A stretch of DNA of 64,000 bases from Chryseobacterium artocarpi (GTDB lineage: Bacteria > Bacteroidota > Bacteroidia > Flavobacteriales > Weeksellaceae), in contig NZ_MAYH01000001.1 in assembly GCF_001684975.1 (NCBI RefSeq), positions 769,242 to 833,241 on the forward strand. The letters run 5' to 3'. Of the stretch, positions 1 through 7,735 are shown piece by piece. A program made the translations under genes and the position numbers. A model generated the notes under the pieces. It was not told where the DNA came from. It searched no databases and worked only from the letters and a program-made list of their open reading frames with translations. Every line of letters begins with the position of its first letter. Position 1 is the first letter of the stretch.

Positions 1-467
1 TAAGCTTCACTAAGCTTTGTTGCAATATCTGCTGGTTTAAAATCAAACTTTGTATCTCCTTCTACTCCCAAATATCCGTTCTTTCTGGTTAGGTTAGAGA
101 TATAATTGCTATAATTAATGAATGTATTTCTAAGGTATTGAGTATGATACTCCATACATTTTTTAGCCTTTTTTGAAGAATTGTTCATAATACAGTTCTT
201 CATATTGTTTCTGTATAAATACCACTCAGATTCTAAGATGCCATATTCCTTTCCCAATGCAATTTTTCCGTTGTTCACGATGTTATTATCACCTTCCTTT
301 GTGGCAATAGCTTGAAGGTGTTGGATTACCAATGGAACTGTAGCTTCAATTTTTGATTTTGTATCCTTTAACATGCTAAGATCAGCGGCAGGAGATTTTT
401 TCTTTTGTGCTGTAGTAATGTTAAAAATGAGCAGTAATAGTACAATCAATAAATTATATCTTTTCAT
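1..467 (-). CDS. Secreted protein of unknown function (3' end outside window)
   Basis: The frame opens with an ATG at 467 and runs off the left edge without a stop, so only about 155 N-terminal residues are visible. The first 20 or so residues form a signal peptide (MKRYNLLIVLLLLIFNITTA), so the product is exported. The rest is lysine- and asparagine-rich and probably helical, with two cysteines in a stretch NCIMNN...KKCMEY. I recognise no domain. It is transcribed away from the BlaI/BlaR pair, with 335 bp between the two start codons. Confidence 0.75.
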   Translation of the reverse strand, partial: MKRYNLLIVLLLLIFNITTAQKKKSPAADLSMLKDTKSKIEATVPLVIQHLQAIATKEGDNNIVNNGKIALGKEYGILESEWYLYRNNMKNCIMNNSSKKAKKCMEYHTQYLRNTFINYSNYISNLTRKNGYLGVEGDTKFDFKPADIATKLSEA

Positions 468-690
468 GAGAAATTTTTAAGGCACTAAAATAAATATAAT
501 TTCTCGGTTTTAACAAATTCATTTTAATTTTCTTTAATAAAATTTAACAAGTTTTAAGGATTTATATCAGAATTTTCTTTTTTCCTATTAATTAAGCAGG
601 TAATAAATTTACTCTGTTAAAAATTTAATATATTTAAATTATTTTTATTGTATTGATTATTAAATAGTTATGTGATTTAAATATTCTATC

Positions 691-751
691 ACTAAAAAAA
701 TAGTTGTTAACTTCGATTTTATTTCTACATTTGTATAACTAATTTATTAGT
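691..751. promoter_or_regulatory. Pair of ACTA-N6-TAGT dyads, candidate BlaI operators
   Basis: Two 14-bp dyads of the same design are visible: ACTAAAAAAATAGT at 691-704 and ACTAATTTATTAGT at 738-751. The first ends on the -33 TTG of the blaI-like promoter. The second lies just downstream of the -7 element, across the likely transcription start. Two operators bracketing the promoter is the usual layout for BlaI/MecI autoregulation. The half-site differs from the classical TACA-N2-TGTA core, so the assignment is inferred from position and symmetry. Confidence 0.5.
704..733 (+). promoter_or_regulatory. Bacteroidetes-type promoter of the blaI-like gene
   Basis: TTG at 704-706, a 19-bp spacer and TACATTTG at 726-733 match the Bacteroidetes sigma-ABfr consensus (TTG-N19-TAnnTTTG) exactly. 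The start codon follows 69 bp downstream. The rest of the 468-802 gap is AT-rich, with no other feature I can support. Confidence 0.75.
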
Positions 752-802
752 GATACAAAATTTCATGGATAATGTATCACCATAACAATAAATGAACAGG
801 AT

Positions 803-1168
803 ATGAAAAATCAGACTTTAACAAAGGCAGAAGAACAGGTAATGCAATATGTATGGAAACTGGAAAGAGGATTTCTTAAAGATATTCTTGATCTATTTCC
901 GGAACCTAAACCGCATACAAATACTGTCTCTACGATCTTAAAAGTATTAAAGGACAAAGAATTTGTAGACTATGAAGTATATGGAAGACAACATGAGTAT
1001 TTCCCACTGGTTTCAAAAGAGCAATATTCCGGGAAAACTATGAAAAGTCTTGTGAAAAACTATTTTAAAGGATCTTATAAAAGTGCAGTTTCATTTTTAG
1101 TAGAAAAAAACGAAATGACGGTAGAAGATCTTGAAATGCTGTTGGACGAACTTAAAAAGAAAAACTAG
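803..1168 (+). CDS. BlaI/MecI/CopY-family transcriptional repressor
   Basis: This 121-aa protein has the winged-helix layout of the BlaI/MecI family. It starts with LTKAEEQVMQYVWKLERG, continues with a recognition region around TNTVSTILKVLKDKEFVDYE, and ends in a C-terminal helical part that dimerises in the family. Known members are homodimeric repressors cleaved after activation of a BlaR1-type membrane metalloprotease. That partner gene starts 5 bp downstream, so the two form one operon. Paired dyads around its own promoter suggest autorepression. The signal and target genes are unknown. No beta-lactamase is adjacent, so antibiotic sensing should not be assumed. Confidence 0.9.
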   Translation: MKNQTLTKAEEQVMQYVWKLERGFLKDILDLFPEPKPHTNTVSTILKVLKDKEFVDYEVYGRQHEYFPLVSKEQYSGKTMKSLVKNYFKGSYKSAVSFLVEKNEMTVEDLEMLLDELKKKN

Positions 1169-1173
1169 TAACC

Positions 1174-2922
1174 ATGGAAGCTCTACTTTTATACTTTGGA
1201 AAAGTAATTTTATGTTCTGGTGTAATGTTTTTATACTATCAGTTGTCTTTAAAAGACAAGACATTTCATCATTACAATAGATTTTATCTGCTGTCGGCAA
1301 TCTTGGTACCGTTGCTGTTACCTCTTATCAAGGTAGAAGACTTTACGATAGAAGTGAGTAATGATCTGTATCTGATTCTTGATAAAATTCAAAATTTTAA
1401 CACAGAAAAAAACTTAAACAATGGCTACCTTTATTTTAACATTATTTTTTCAGCTCTGGGACTGGTTTCTCTCTATTTTTTAGGGAAATTGATCTACGGG
1501 ATTTTTAAAATCCAGCAGTTCAAAACACAGTTTCAGAAAGAAAGTTTTGACGGTATCAATTTTTACCGTACAGACCTGAATGAAGCCCCATTTTCATACT
1601 TTAAAAATCTATTCTGGAAGAATACCATTATCCTGGATTCTGATGTAGGAAAACAGATTTTAAAACACGAAATGGTTCATATTGAACAGAAACATTCATT
1701 TGATAAAATCTTTATTGAAGTCACTACTGCAGTTTTCTGGTTCAATCCGTTTTTTCATATTATCAAAAGAGAAATTAACTTAATCCATGAATATCTGGCT
1801 GATAAAAAAGCCGTGAAACAATCGGACACCAAAGCATTTGCGCAGATGCTTTTAGCAAGCCACTTTTCCGGAACACAGTTGCCTGCTGCCAGTCCGTTTC
1901 TAAGTTCAAACCTTAAAAAAAGACTTAAGATGTTACAAAAACCAAAAACCAAATTCGGATATGCGCGTAGAATTCTTGCATTACCGGTTTTATTTTCAAT
2001 GGCATTTGCTTATCTGGTAAATGCTAAGAACAGAGAAATTGAAGAAACTAATCTTTCTATTAAAAAGGTAGTTTCAGAGATTAAAAAAGACACTGTAAGA
2101 GAAAAAACAGAACTGAAAGAATATCAAGGACCACCCAACCCACCTGATCCAGAAGAATCCCAGAAAGAATTAGCTAAACTTCAGAAAGAGCTTGAGAAAA
2201 GACAGGAAGAATTAAGCAAACTTGATCCTGAAAGTAAAGCTTTTGAAACAAAGATGGAGGAAATGGATGATCTGGTAGCTGCGATGACAGATATTACAGA
2301 CGAATCCAGCAGAAAGGTAGATGAGTATTTCAATTCTGCTGAATGGAAGAATCAAATGAAGGAGCTTGAAAATATGGATCCTCTTGATAAAAAGGAAATG
2401 CGAAGAATCAAGAGAGATGCCGCCAAAGCTGCCAAAGAAGCAAAAAAAATAGGTAAAAATGCGGCAAAAATCGGATTAGATGCTGAAAGAATCGGCATGG
2501 AAGCCGCTAAGCAGGCAAAAATTGAAGCTACTAAGGCAAGGAAAGTTGCCGAACAAGCGATGATTGATGGAGAGGTTGCAAGAAAAGCAGGTGAACAGGC
2601 TCGAATAATAGGAGAGAAAGTTCGTCTGGAAACAGAAAAACAATTCAAGAATATTGATTTTGCTAGTCTTGGAAACTCAAAACTAATGGTTTTAGAAGCA
2701 GATTTCATTAAGAAAGACAGAAATGGAGATATTACCATGAATGGTATTAAGAAATATAATATAGACGGAATGGATGATGCAAAGATTTTTGTAGACGGAA
2801 GAAAGATTTCCAAAGAAGAATTTTCTGCGATAAAGCCGGAAGATATTGCAAGTATTAATATCATTAAGCAAAATACGGTGAGAGGTAGAGAAAATGAGAT
2901 AAGAATCATGACAAAGAAATAA
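1174..2922 (+). CDS. BlaR1-like M56 membrane metallopeptidase (antirepressor)
   Basis: This is a 582-aa membrane protein with hydrophobic segments near residues 5-22, 38-52, 88-110 and 265-283. The zinc motif HEMVH is at 165-169, and a downstream HEYLAD at 205-210 supplies the usual further ligand. This is the M56 peptidase arrangement. Family members sense an envelope signal and trigger cleavage of the BlaI-type repressor encoded 5 bp upstream. The part after the last membrane helix is unusual. It has about 200 residues of charged, Ala/Lys/Glu-rich coiled-coil-like sequence, then a tail (KIFVDGRKISKEEF, IKPEDIASINIIK) resembling the plug signature of TonB-dependent receptors. A perfect hairpin terminator follows the stop. 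Confidence 0.88.
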   Translation: MEALLLYFGKVILCSGVMFLYYQLSLKDKTFHHYNRFYLLSAILVPLLLPLIKVEDFTIEVSNDLYLILDKIQNFNTEKNLNNGYLYFNIIFSALGLVSLYFLGKLIYGIFKIQQFKTQFQKESFDGINFYRTDLNEAPFSYFKNLFWKNTIILDSDVGKQILKHEMVHIEQKHSFDKIFIEVTTAVFWFNPFFHIIKREINLIHEYLADKKAVKQSDTKAFAQMLLASHFSGTQLPAASPFLSSNLKKRLKMLQKPKTKFGYARRILALPVLFSMAFAYLVNAKNREIEETNLSIKKVVSEIKKDTVREKTELKEYQGPPNPPDPEESQKELAKLQKELEKRQEELSKLDPESKAFETKMEEMDDLVAAMTDITDESSRKVDEYFNSAEWKNQMKELENMDPLDKKEMRRIKRDAAKAAKEAKKIGKNAAKIGLDAERIGMEAAKQAKIEATKARKVAEQAMIDGEVARKAGEQARIIGEKVRLETEKQFKNIDFASLGNSKLMVLEADFIKKDRNGDITMNGIKKYNIDGMDDAKIFVDGRKISKEEFSAIKPEDIASINIIKQNTVRGRENEIRIMTKK

Positions 2923-2931
2923 AGTTCCATT

Positions 2932-2966
2932 AAGCTTTGTCAGGATTAATTGACAAAGCTTTTTTA
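2932..2966 (+). terminator. Rho-independent terminator after the blaI-blaR operon
   Basis: A perfect 11-bp stem (AAGCTTTGTCA at 2932-2942, TGACAAAGCTT at 2951-2961) closes an 8-nt loop and is followed by a T-run. It ends only about 10 bp before the ATG of the next gene, so it may also act as an attenuator for that gene. Confidence 0.85.
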
Positions 2967-2976
2967 TTATTCAGCT

Positions 2977-3882
2977 ATGAAAACTAAAATTCTATTTTTT
3001 ATGATCCTGGGAATATTGGGTCATGCACAGATAAACAGGTTTTTTTATGAGTATAAATTTATTCCGGATTCCAATAATAAGGAAGATGTGAAGAAGGAAA
3101 TGATGCTGTTAGACATTGATAAAAACGGATCAAATTATTACAGCCATGATAAATTTGTAGCAGATTCCATCAGCAGAGCAGAGCTCGAAAATCAGATAAA
3201 AGCTGGTGGTGGAAATATAAGTGTAAATAGAAGGGAAAAACCTGGGCAAGTTTCTTATAAAGTAACCAAGCAGTATCCTGACTTCAAAACATACCTTTTC
3301 AGAAGTATTTCCATGGATAAATACAAGATCAAAGAAGATAAAAAACCAGAGTGGAAAATTCTACCTGAAAAGCAAAAAATAGGAGAGTACAATACTCAGA
3401 AAGCCATTACAACTTTAGGCGGAAGAGATTGGATCGCATGGTTTTCAACAGAAATCCCTTTTCAGGACGGTCCCTACATTTTCTATGGACTTCCGGGGTT
3501 AATTGTAAAGCTTGAAGATAGCACCGGATCTCATAGTATGATGCTGGTAGGTAATAAAACCGTAAAACCTAAAGATTCTGAACAGGAACTTCAGTTGCCT
3601 GACAATGTGAAAGTATTAGGGCTGGGAGGAAAAGAGCTTGAAGTAACCAAAGAACAGTTTAAAAAAGCATGGAAAGCCTACGTGAATGATCCGAGTAAAA
3701 ATATGAGAGAACTGATGATGAAAAGTGGCGGTGAATTAGGAACTAAAGTAGCTTTCAAAGTAAGAACTTCAGACGGAAAAGAAATTTCAGACCCAAGCCA
3801 GGTATTCAGGGAAATGGAAAAGAGAACAAAAGAAATGCTCCAAAAAGATAATAATCCGATCGAACCGGATCTGGTGAATTAA
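2977..3882 (+). CDS. GLPGLI family exported protein
   Basis: The protein carries the family signature YGLPGLIVKLED near its middle, preceded by the conserved WKILPEKQKIGEYNTQKA and WIAWFSTEIPFQDGPY blocks. The GLPGLI family (TIGR01200) is a Bacteroidetes-specific group of secreted or periplasmic proteins of unknown function. The ATG at 2977 is chosen because it begins a clear signal peptide (MKTKILFFMILGILGHAQ). An in-frame TTG at 2950 lies inside the terminator hairpin and is unlikely. The product is 301 aa. It is a paralogue of the protein at 4610-5470, with an acetyltransferase gene between them. Confidence 0.88.
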   Translation: MKTKILFFMILGILGHAQINRFFYEYKFIPDSNNKEDVKKEMMLLDIDKNGSNYYSHDKFVADSISRAELENQIKAGGGNISVNRREKPGQVSYKVTKQYPDFKTYLFRSISMDKYKIKEDKKPEWKILPEKQKIGEYNTQKAITTLGGRDWIAWFSTEIPFQDGPYIFYGLPGLIVKLEDSTGSHSMMLVGNKTVKPKDSEQELQLPDNVKVLGLGGKELEVTKEQFKKAWKAYVNDPSKNMRELMMKSGGELGTKVAFKVRTSDGKEISDPSQVFREMEKRTKEMLQKDNNPIEPDLVN

Positions 3883-3911
3883 TTATTTCATTTTTTACGT
3901 TAAATGCGTTC

Positions 3912-3944
3912 AACAGGATAACTTAGATGTGTCCTGTTTTTTTT
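3912..3944 (+). terminator. Rho-independent terminator
   Basis: A 7-bp stem (AACAGGA at 3912-3918, TCCTGTT at 3932-3938) has a 13-nt loop and is followed by a run of T, downstream of the first GLPGLI gene. Confidence 0.75.
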
Positions 3945-4023
3945 GTTAAATAGTAAAAGAGAAACAGGATATTAGACTGTATTTGATAAATATTCATAAT
4001 TTTAGAAAATTATAAACTCTATC

Positions 4024-4590
4024 ATGACAGAAAAGGAAAAATGTAAAGCCGGGCTTTTATATAATGCTAATTATGATGAAGAACTGATCCAGGAAAGAAT
4101 TATCTGTAAGGATTTGTGTCAGGAATACAATGGATTGAGAAATTCTGATGCAGAAAACAGATACAGATTACTAAAACAAATTATTTGCAGTATAAAAGAA
4201 AACATATGTATAGAACCCAGTTTCTGGTGTGATTACGGATATAATATCAAAGTAGGAGAAAATTTTTATGCTAATCATAACCTTGTTATTTTAGATTGTG
4301 CCAAAGTAGAGTTTGGTGATAATGTGTTTATCGGACCCAACTGTAGTTTTTATACCGCGGGTCATCCTCTTGATGTAAAACAGAGAAATGAAGGCTTGGA
4401 ATATGCACACCCGATAAAAGTTGGAAATAATGTTTGGTTGGGAGGAAATGTAGTCGTTTTACCTGGAGTTTCTATCGGAAACAATTCAGTGATTGGAGCA
4501 GGAAGTGTTGTTACAAAAGATATTCCGGATAATGTAGTGGCGGTGGGTAATCCATGCAAAGTTGTTAAAAATATTAAAGAAGAAAACTAA
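4024..4590 (+). CDS. maa: Sugar O-acetyltransferase, maltose/galactoside type (left-handed beta-helix)
   Basis: This 188-aa protein has the layout of maltose/galactoside acetyltransferases. An N-terminal Mac helix (EKEKCKAGLLYNANYDEELI) is followed by hexapeptide repeats forming a left-handed beta-helix (VGENFYANHNLVI, FGDNVFIGPNCSF, VGNNVWLGGNVVV, IGNNSVIGAGSVV). YTAGHPLD holds the histidine that acts as catalytic base in the family. Enzymes of this type transfer acetyl from acetyl-CoA to a sugar hydroxyl in the cytoplasm, working as trimers. The length matches the family. The substrate cannot be read from sequence, so the symbol marks the family only. Confidence 0.88.
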   Translation: MTEKEKCKAGLLYNANYDEELIQERIICKDLCQEYNGLRNSDAENRYRLLKQIICSIKENICIEPSFWCDYGYNIKVGENFYANHNLVILDCAKVEFGDNVFIGPNCSFYTAGHPLDVKQRNEGLEYAHPIKVGNNVWLGGNVVVLPGVSIGNNSVIGAGSVVTKDIPDNVVAVGNPCKVVKNIKEEN

Positions 4591-4609
4591 AAATCATATA
4601 AAACTAACC

Positions 4610-5470
4610 ATGAAACAAATGATCATTCTATTCAGTCTCATAGTGGCTGCAATGGCTAATGCCCAGAATCAAAGATTCATCTACGAGTACAAATTTATTA
4701 CAGACTCTACAGCTAAGGATAAGCAACTAAGCGAAACTATGTACCTTGAAGTTGCCTCAAAAGGGTCCAAATTTTACAGTAAAGATTACTTTCAGTCTGA
4801 TTCAACCATGAGGGCTATTACGGAGAAAGATACTGAAAGCATAAGTATTAATCTCGGAGATTTTAAATTTAAAGGTAAAATACGTTACAATATAGAAAAA
4901 ATGTATCCTGAATATTCTATCAATTTCTTTACAACATTAGGTTCTGATGAATATCTTGTTCAGGAAAAAAGAAAACAAGACTGGAAGATTCTTCCGGAAA
5001 AAGAAAAAATAGGAGAATTTAATACGCAGAAAGCGGTTTGTGATTTTGCTGGTAGAAAATGGACGGCTTGGTTCACCACAGACCTCCCTATTCAGGATGG
5101 ACCGTACAAATTTTATGGACTTCCGGGGCTGATTGTAAAAATTGAAGACAATACCCATTCTCATTCATTCGAATTAAAAGGAAGCCAAAAGCTTCCGGCT
5201 GGATATGAATGGAAGAGTACTAAAGATAAAGAACGTTATCATACACTTATTACAATCAATGAAGCAAAATTCAAAAAAGCTTATTATGATTATCGCCAGG
5301 ATCCTATGAAAAGCCAAAAACAGATGTTGGCAGAGGGAACCATTATTGAAATGAGGGACAGTACCGGAAAATTGCTCGATCCAGTAGAGGCATCAAGAAA
5401 GCAGGAAGCAGCTGCAAAAGCAAATATTAAAAAGCAAAATAATATTATTGAACTGGATTTACTGAAATAA
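4610..5470 (+). CDS. GLPGLI family exported protein (second copy)
   Basis: This 286-aa protein is a paralogue of the product of 2977-3882. It shares RFIYEYKFITDS, WKILPEKEKIGEFNTQKA, WTAWFTTDLPIQDGPY and the signature YGLPGLIVKIEDN. The ATG at 4610 opens a typical signal peptide (MKQMIILFSLIVAAMANAQ). An upstream in-frame TTG at 4562 lies inside the acetyltransferase gene and would hide the signal peptide, so it is rejected. The start lies 19 bp after the acetyltransferase stop, so the two are probably co-transcribed. Function is unknown for the whole family. The exported, Bacteroidetes-only nature is visible from the sequence. Confidence 0.88.
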   Translation: MKQMIILFSLIVAAMANAQNQRFIYEYKFITDSTAKDKQLSETMYLEVASKGSKFYSKDYFQSDSTMRAITEKDTESISINLGDFKFKGKIRYNIEKMYPEYSINFFTTLGSDEYLVQEKRKQDWKILPEKEKIGEFNTQKAVCDFAGRKWTAWFTTDLPIQDGPYKFYGLPGLIVKIEDNTHSHSFELKGSQKLPAGYEWKSTKDKERYHTLITINEAKFKKAYYDYRQDPMKSQKQMLAEGTIIEMRDSTGKLLDPVEASRKQEAAAKANIKKQNNIIELDLLK

Positions 5471-5490
5471 ACAGAATCATTGTAAAAATA

Positions 5491-5520
5491 AAATCCCGAA
5501 ACATTGTTTCGGGATTTTTT
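5491..5520. terminator. Bidirectional terminator between GLPGLI gene and transaldolase gene
   Basis: A 12-bp stem (AAATCCCGAAAC at 5491-5502, GTTTCGGGATTT at 5506-5517) has a 3-nt loop, with T-rich sequence on the plus side and A-rich upstream. It sits between convergent genes ending at 5470 (+) and 5543 (-) and can serve both. Confidence 0.88.
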
Positions 5521-5542
5521 ATAATTGAATAAGGATCAGTGA

Positions 5543-6196
5543 TTATGCTAATTTCTGAGAATCAGCGATAAACTGAGCCAGTCCGCTATCAGTTAATGGG
5601 TGCTTTAATAAGCTCAAGATCGGAGGAAGGGGAGATGTAATAACATCAGCTCCGATTTTAGCACAGTCGATGATGTGCATTGAGTGACGGATAGAAGCAG
5701 CAAGGATTTCAGTTTCGAACATATAGTTATCGAAAATTAATCTGATTTCCTGAATAAGGTTTAATCCGTCTGTAGAAATATCATCTAATCTTCCTAAGAA
5801 TGGAGAAACATAGGTAGCTCCTGCTTTAGCAGCTAAAAGTGCCTGTCCTGGAGAGAAGATCAAAGTACAGTTCGTTTTGATTCCTTTATCAGAAAAGTAC
5901 TTTAACGCTTTGATACCATCTTTAATCATTGGAATTTTCACAACGATATTTTCGTGGATTGCAGCCAATTCGTCTCCTTCTTTGATCATTTCCTCGTACG
6001 TTGTAGAAAGTACTTCAGCAGAAATAGGTCCGTCTACAATTTCGCAGATCGCTTTGTAATGGTTTTTGATCGCTTCAGCTCCCTGAATACCTTCTTTAGC
6101 CATTAATGAAGGGTTGGTAGTTACACCATCTAAGATTCCAAGATCTTTAGCTTCCTTGATTTGCTCTAAATTAGCTGTGTCAATAAAAAATTTCAT
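5543..6196 (-). CDS. Transaldolase / fructose-6-phosphate aldolase-like protein
   Basis: This 217-aa TIM-barrel enzyme of the small transaldolase (TalC/FSA) group starts [16 protein letters not shown], the family's usual N-terminus. K87 in NIVVKIPM is the Schiff-base lysine position. [13 protein letters not shown] and [20 protein letters not shown] are conserved phosphate- and substrate-binding loops. It acts in the cytoplasm, moving dihydroxyacetone units between sugar phosphates in the non-oxidative pentose phosphate pathway. The upstream extension to 6373 shows no family similarity, so the ATG at 6196 is preferred. A TATCTTTG -7 box (minus strand, 6220-6227) lies 24 bp ahead of it. Transaldolase and F6P aldolase activities cannot be separated by eye. 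Confidence 0.9.
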   Translation of the reverse strand: MKFFIDTANLEQIKEAKDLGILDGVTTNPSLMAKEGIQGAEAIKNHYKAICEIVDGPISAEVLSTTYEEMIKEGDELAAIHENIVVKIPMIKDGIKALKYFSDKGIKTNCTLIFSPGQALLAAKAGATYVSPFLGRLDDISTDGLNLIQEIRLIFDNYMFETEILAASIRHSMHIIDCAKIGADVITSPLPPILSLLKHPLTDSGLAQFIADSQKLA

Positions 6197-6219
6197 TTTG
6201 TTAAATAGATTTATTGATG

Positions 6220-6227
6220 CAAAGATA
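6220..6227 (-). promoter_or_regulatory. -7 element for the transaldolase gene
   Basis: CAAAGATA on the plus strand reads TATCTTTG on the minus strand, a full match to TAnnTTTG. No TTG is present at the 19-bp distance, so only half of the promoter pattern is supported. Confidence 0.4.
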
Positions 6228-6452
6228 AGTGATTTAATTGAGTTCTGGGATATGATTTTTTGTACAGATTCGAGGTTGCTACACCTATTACTGCTTAGAG
6301 TTGATATAATCCTTGAATGTGAAATATCAAACATAGATGTAATTATAACTTGCATTCTGAGGCAATTTTTCAAAAAAATAAAAGTGGTAGTTTAAAAAAC
6401 TTCATCTAATTATAACAACAATTATTTAATTTTGACTTTAAATCTTAAACCC

Positions 6453-6956
6453 ATGAAAAATAATACCTTCACTGCCACTCTGGAAATCATAGGAATTAAT
6501 CCGTTTGTATTTATTCCGGAAGAAGTTTTGGAGGATATTTTTAAGAGTTCAGGAAAAAATAAAAGTCCTATTCCTGTAAAAGGAACCGTAAACGGAAAAG
6601 AATTTCAGCAAAATCTAATGAAATATCTTGGGGAATGGAGGCTATATGTGAATTTAACAATGCTGAAAAACTCACCTAAAAGAATTGGGGAAAACATAGA
6701 AGTATTGGTGGAGTATGATCACGCAGTCAGAAATATTATTATTCATCCTCAATTGGAGAAGGCTATAAAAGAAAGTGCTTTAGCAGTCAATAATTTTGAA
6801 AAATTGATCCCTTCCAGACGAAACGAACTCATCCGTTATATCAACAATCTGAAGACAGAAGCCAGTATTCAAAAAAACATTGAAAAAATCATCAGTCATC
6901 TTCATGGCGAAACAGACTTTTATGGTAAATGGATAGATAATGACTCATCGCAATAA
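6453..6956 (+). CDS. DUF1905 / YdeI-OmpD-associated family protein
   Basis: This is a 167-aa protein in two parts. The N-terminal DUF1905-like beta domain (FTATLEIIGINPFVFIPEEV, PIPVKGTVNGKEF) is followed by a YdeI/OmpD-associated-type C-terminus (FEKLIPSRRNELIRYINNLK, ISHLHG). Proteins with this pairing are common in Bacteroidetes and their role is not established. The ATG at 6453 is taken. An in-frame TTG at 6432 lies inside a TAATTTTG -7-like box, so it is unlikely to be translated. It is transcribed divergently from the transaldolase gene and ends at a shared terminator. Confidence 0.8.
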   Translation: MKNNTFTATLEIIGINPFVFIPEEVLEDIFKSSGKNKSPIPVKGTVNGKEFQQNLMKYLGEWRLYVNLTMLKNSPKRIGENIEVLVEYDHAVRNIIIHPQLEKAIKESALAVNNFEKLIPSRRNELIRYINNLKTEASIQKNIEKIISHLHGETDFYGKWIDNDSSQ

Positions 6957-6961
6957 AAAAC

Positions 6962-6986
6962 AAAATCCGGAAATATTCCGGATTTT
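6962..6986. terminator. Bidirectional terminator between convergent genes
   Basis: A perfect 11-bp stem (AAAATCCGGAA at 6962-6972, TTCCGGATTTT at 6976-6986) with a 3-nt loop lies between genes ending at 6956 (+) and 6994 (-). Confidence 0.88.
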
Positions 6987-6993
6987 ATTTTAT

Positions 6994-7551
6994 TTATGAA
7001 TTTAAAGTTTTGCTAAGCTTTACAGCATCCTGATTGCTAGGGTCGTACTGTATAGATTTTGCAATATGTTCTTTTGCTTTAGCAGGATCACTTTGCTGTT
7101 CTGCAAATGCGATATAGAAGTAAGCATACGCAAGGTTTTTCTTATTCTGTTCTACTTCTTCCGGTTTTACAGTAGCAATATACTTTTCGTAAGCAAGTTT
7201 TGCATTGGCATCATCTTTAGCAGACTGATAGGCATATGCCTGGCTGTAATAAGACGGAGCCCAATCCGGTAGTAACGCAGATATTTTTTTCCATGTATCA
7301 ATAGCATTCGTCCAGTCAGAAGCTTCCTGATAAGCAGCTGCCAGTTTTGCTAATGATTCCGTATCCTTTGGATTGGCTTCAATTTGTTTTTTTAGTCCCT
7401 CAATAGTAGGGTTGGATTGAGCTGTAGCAGCCGTGGTGGTTGTACTGTTAGCAGTATCCGTTTGAGTTGTTTGTGCATTCGCGAAACTTGCACCTCCTAC
7501 AAGCATTAAACCTAAAAATAGATTTTTAATATTTACTTTCGACATTTTCAT
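6994..7551 (-). CDS. Periplasmic tetratricopeptide repeat protein
   Basis: This 185-aa protein has a signal peptide (KNLFLGLMLVGGASFANAQ) and then a Thr/Ser-rich linker. About three TPR-like helix pairs cover residues 47-180 (ESLAKLAAAYQEASDWTNAI, APSYYSQAYAYQSAKDDANA, AYFYIAFAEQQSDPAKAKEH). TPR units usually mediate protein-protein contacts, and the signal peptide places these in the periplasm. The partner is unknown. It stands alone, transcribed toward the terminator shared with the YdeI-like gene. An internal Met at codon 3 is a possible alternative start. Confidence 0.8.
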   Translation of the reverse strand: MKMSKVNIKNLFLGLMLVGGASFANAQTTQTDTANSTTTTAATAQSNPTIEGLKKQIEANPKDTESLAKLAAAYQEASDWTNAIDTWKKISALLPDWAPSYYSQAYAYQSAKDDANAKLAYEKYIATVKPEEVEQNKKNLAYAYFYIAFAEQQSDPAKAKEHIAKSIQYDPSNQDAVKLSKTLNS

Positions 7552-7687
7552 AATCTTATATTTTAAAATTCCGAAAACTAAAATTCAAGAATAATTCCAC
7601 AAAATCTCAAATTTTAGAGGCTTTAAGTTTTTTTAGAAAATATTAACGAGATCAAAGTTTTTTTTAGGTTAATTTTTGATTCGTGTT

Positions 7688-7695
7688 TATCTTTG
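7688..7695 (+). promoter_or_regulatory. -7 element upstream of pepE
   Basis: TATCTTTG matches TAnnTTTG and lies 40 bp before the pepE start codon. No TTG occurs at the 19-bp spacing, so support is partial. Confidence 0.45.
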
Positions 7696-7735
7696 TAACT
7701 CGACTATTTTTTATAAATCAATATAATTTCATTCT

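Noticed and set aside
803..2922. Interpretation as a beta-lactam resistance operon
   Set aside because: The BlaI/BlaR-type pair is present but no beta-lactamase or mecA gene is adjacent, so only regulator functions are claimed.
2950..2979. TTG start for the GLPGLI protein
   Set aside because: It lies inside the terminator hairpin and would block the clear signal peptide that begins at the ATG at 2977.
6114..6395. 93-codon plus-strand frame inside and upstream of the transaldolase gene
   Set aside because: It is the antisense shadow of a strongly conserved gene, with no domain and no promoter of its own.
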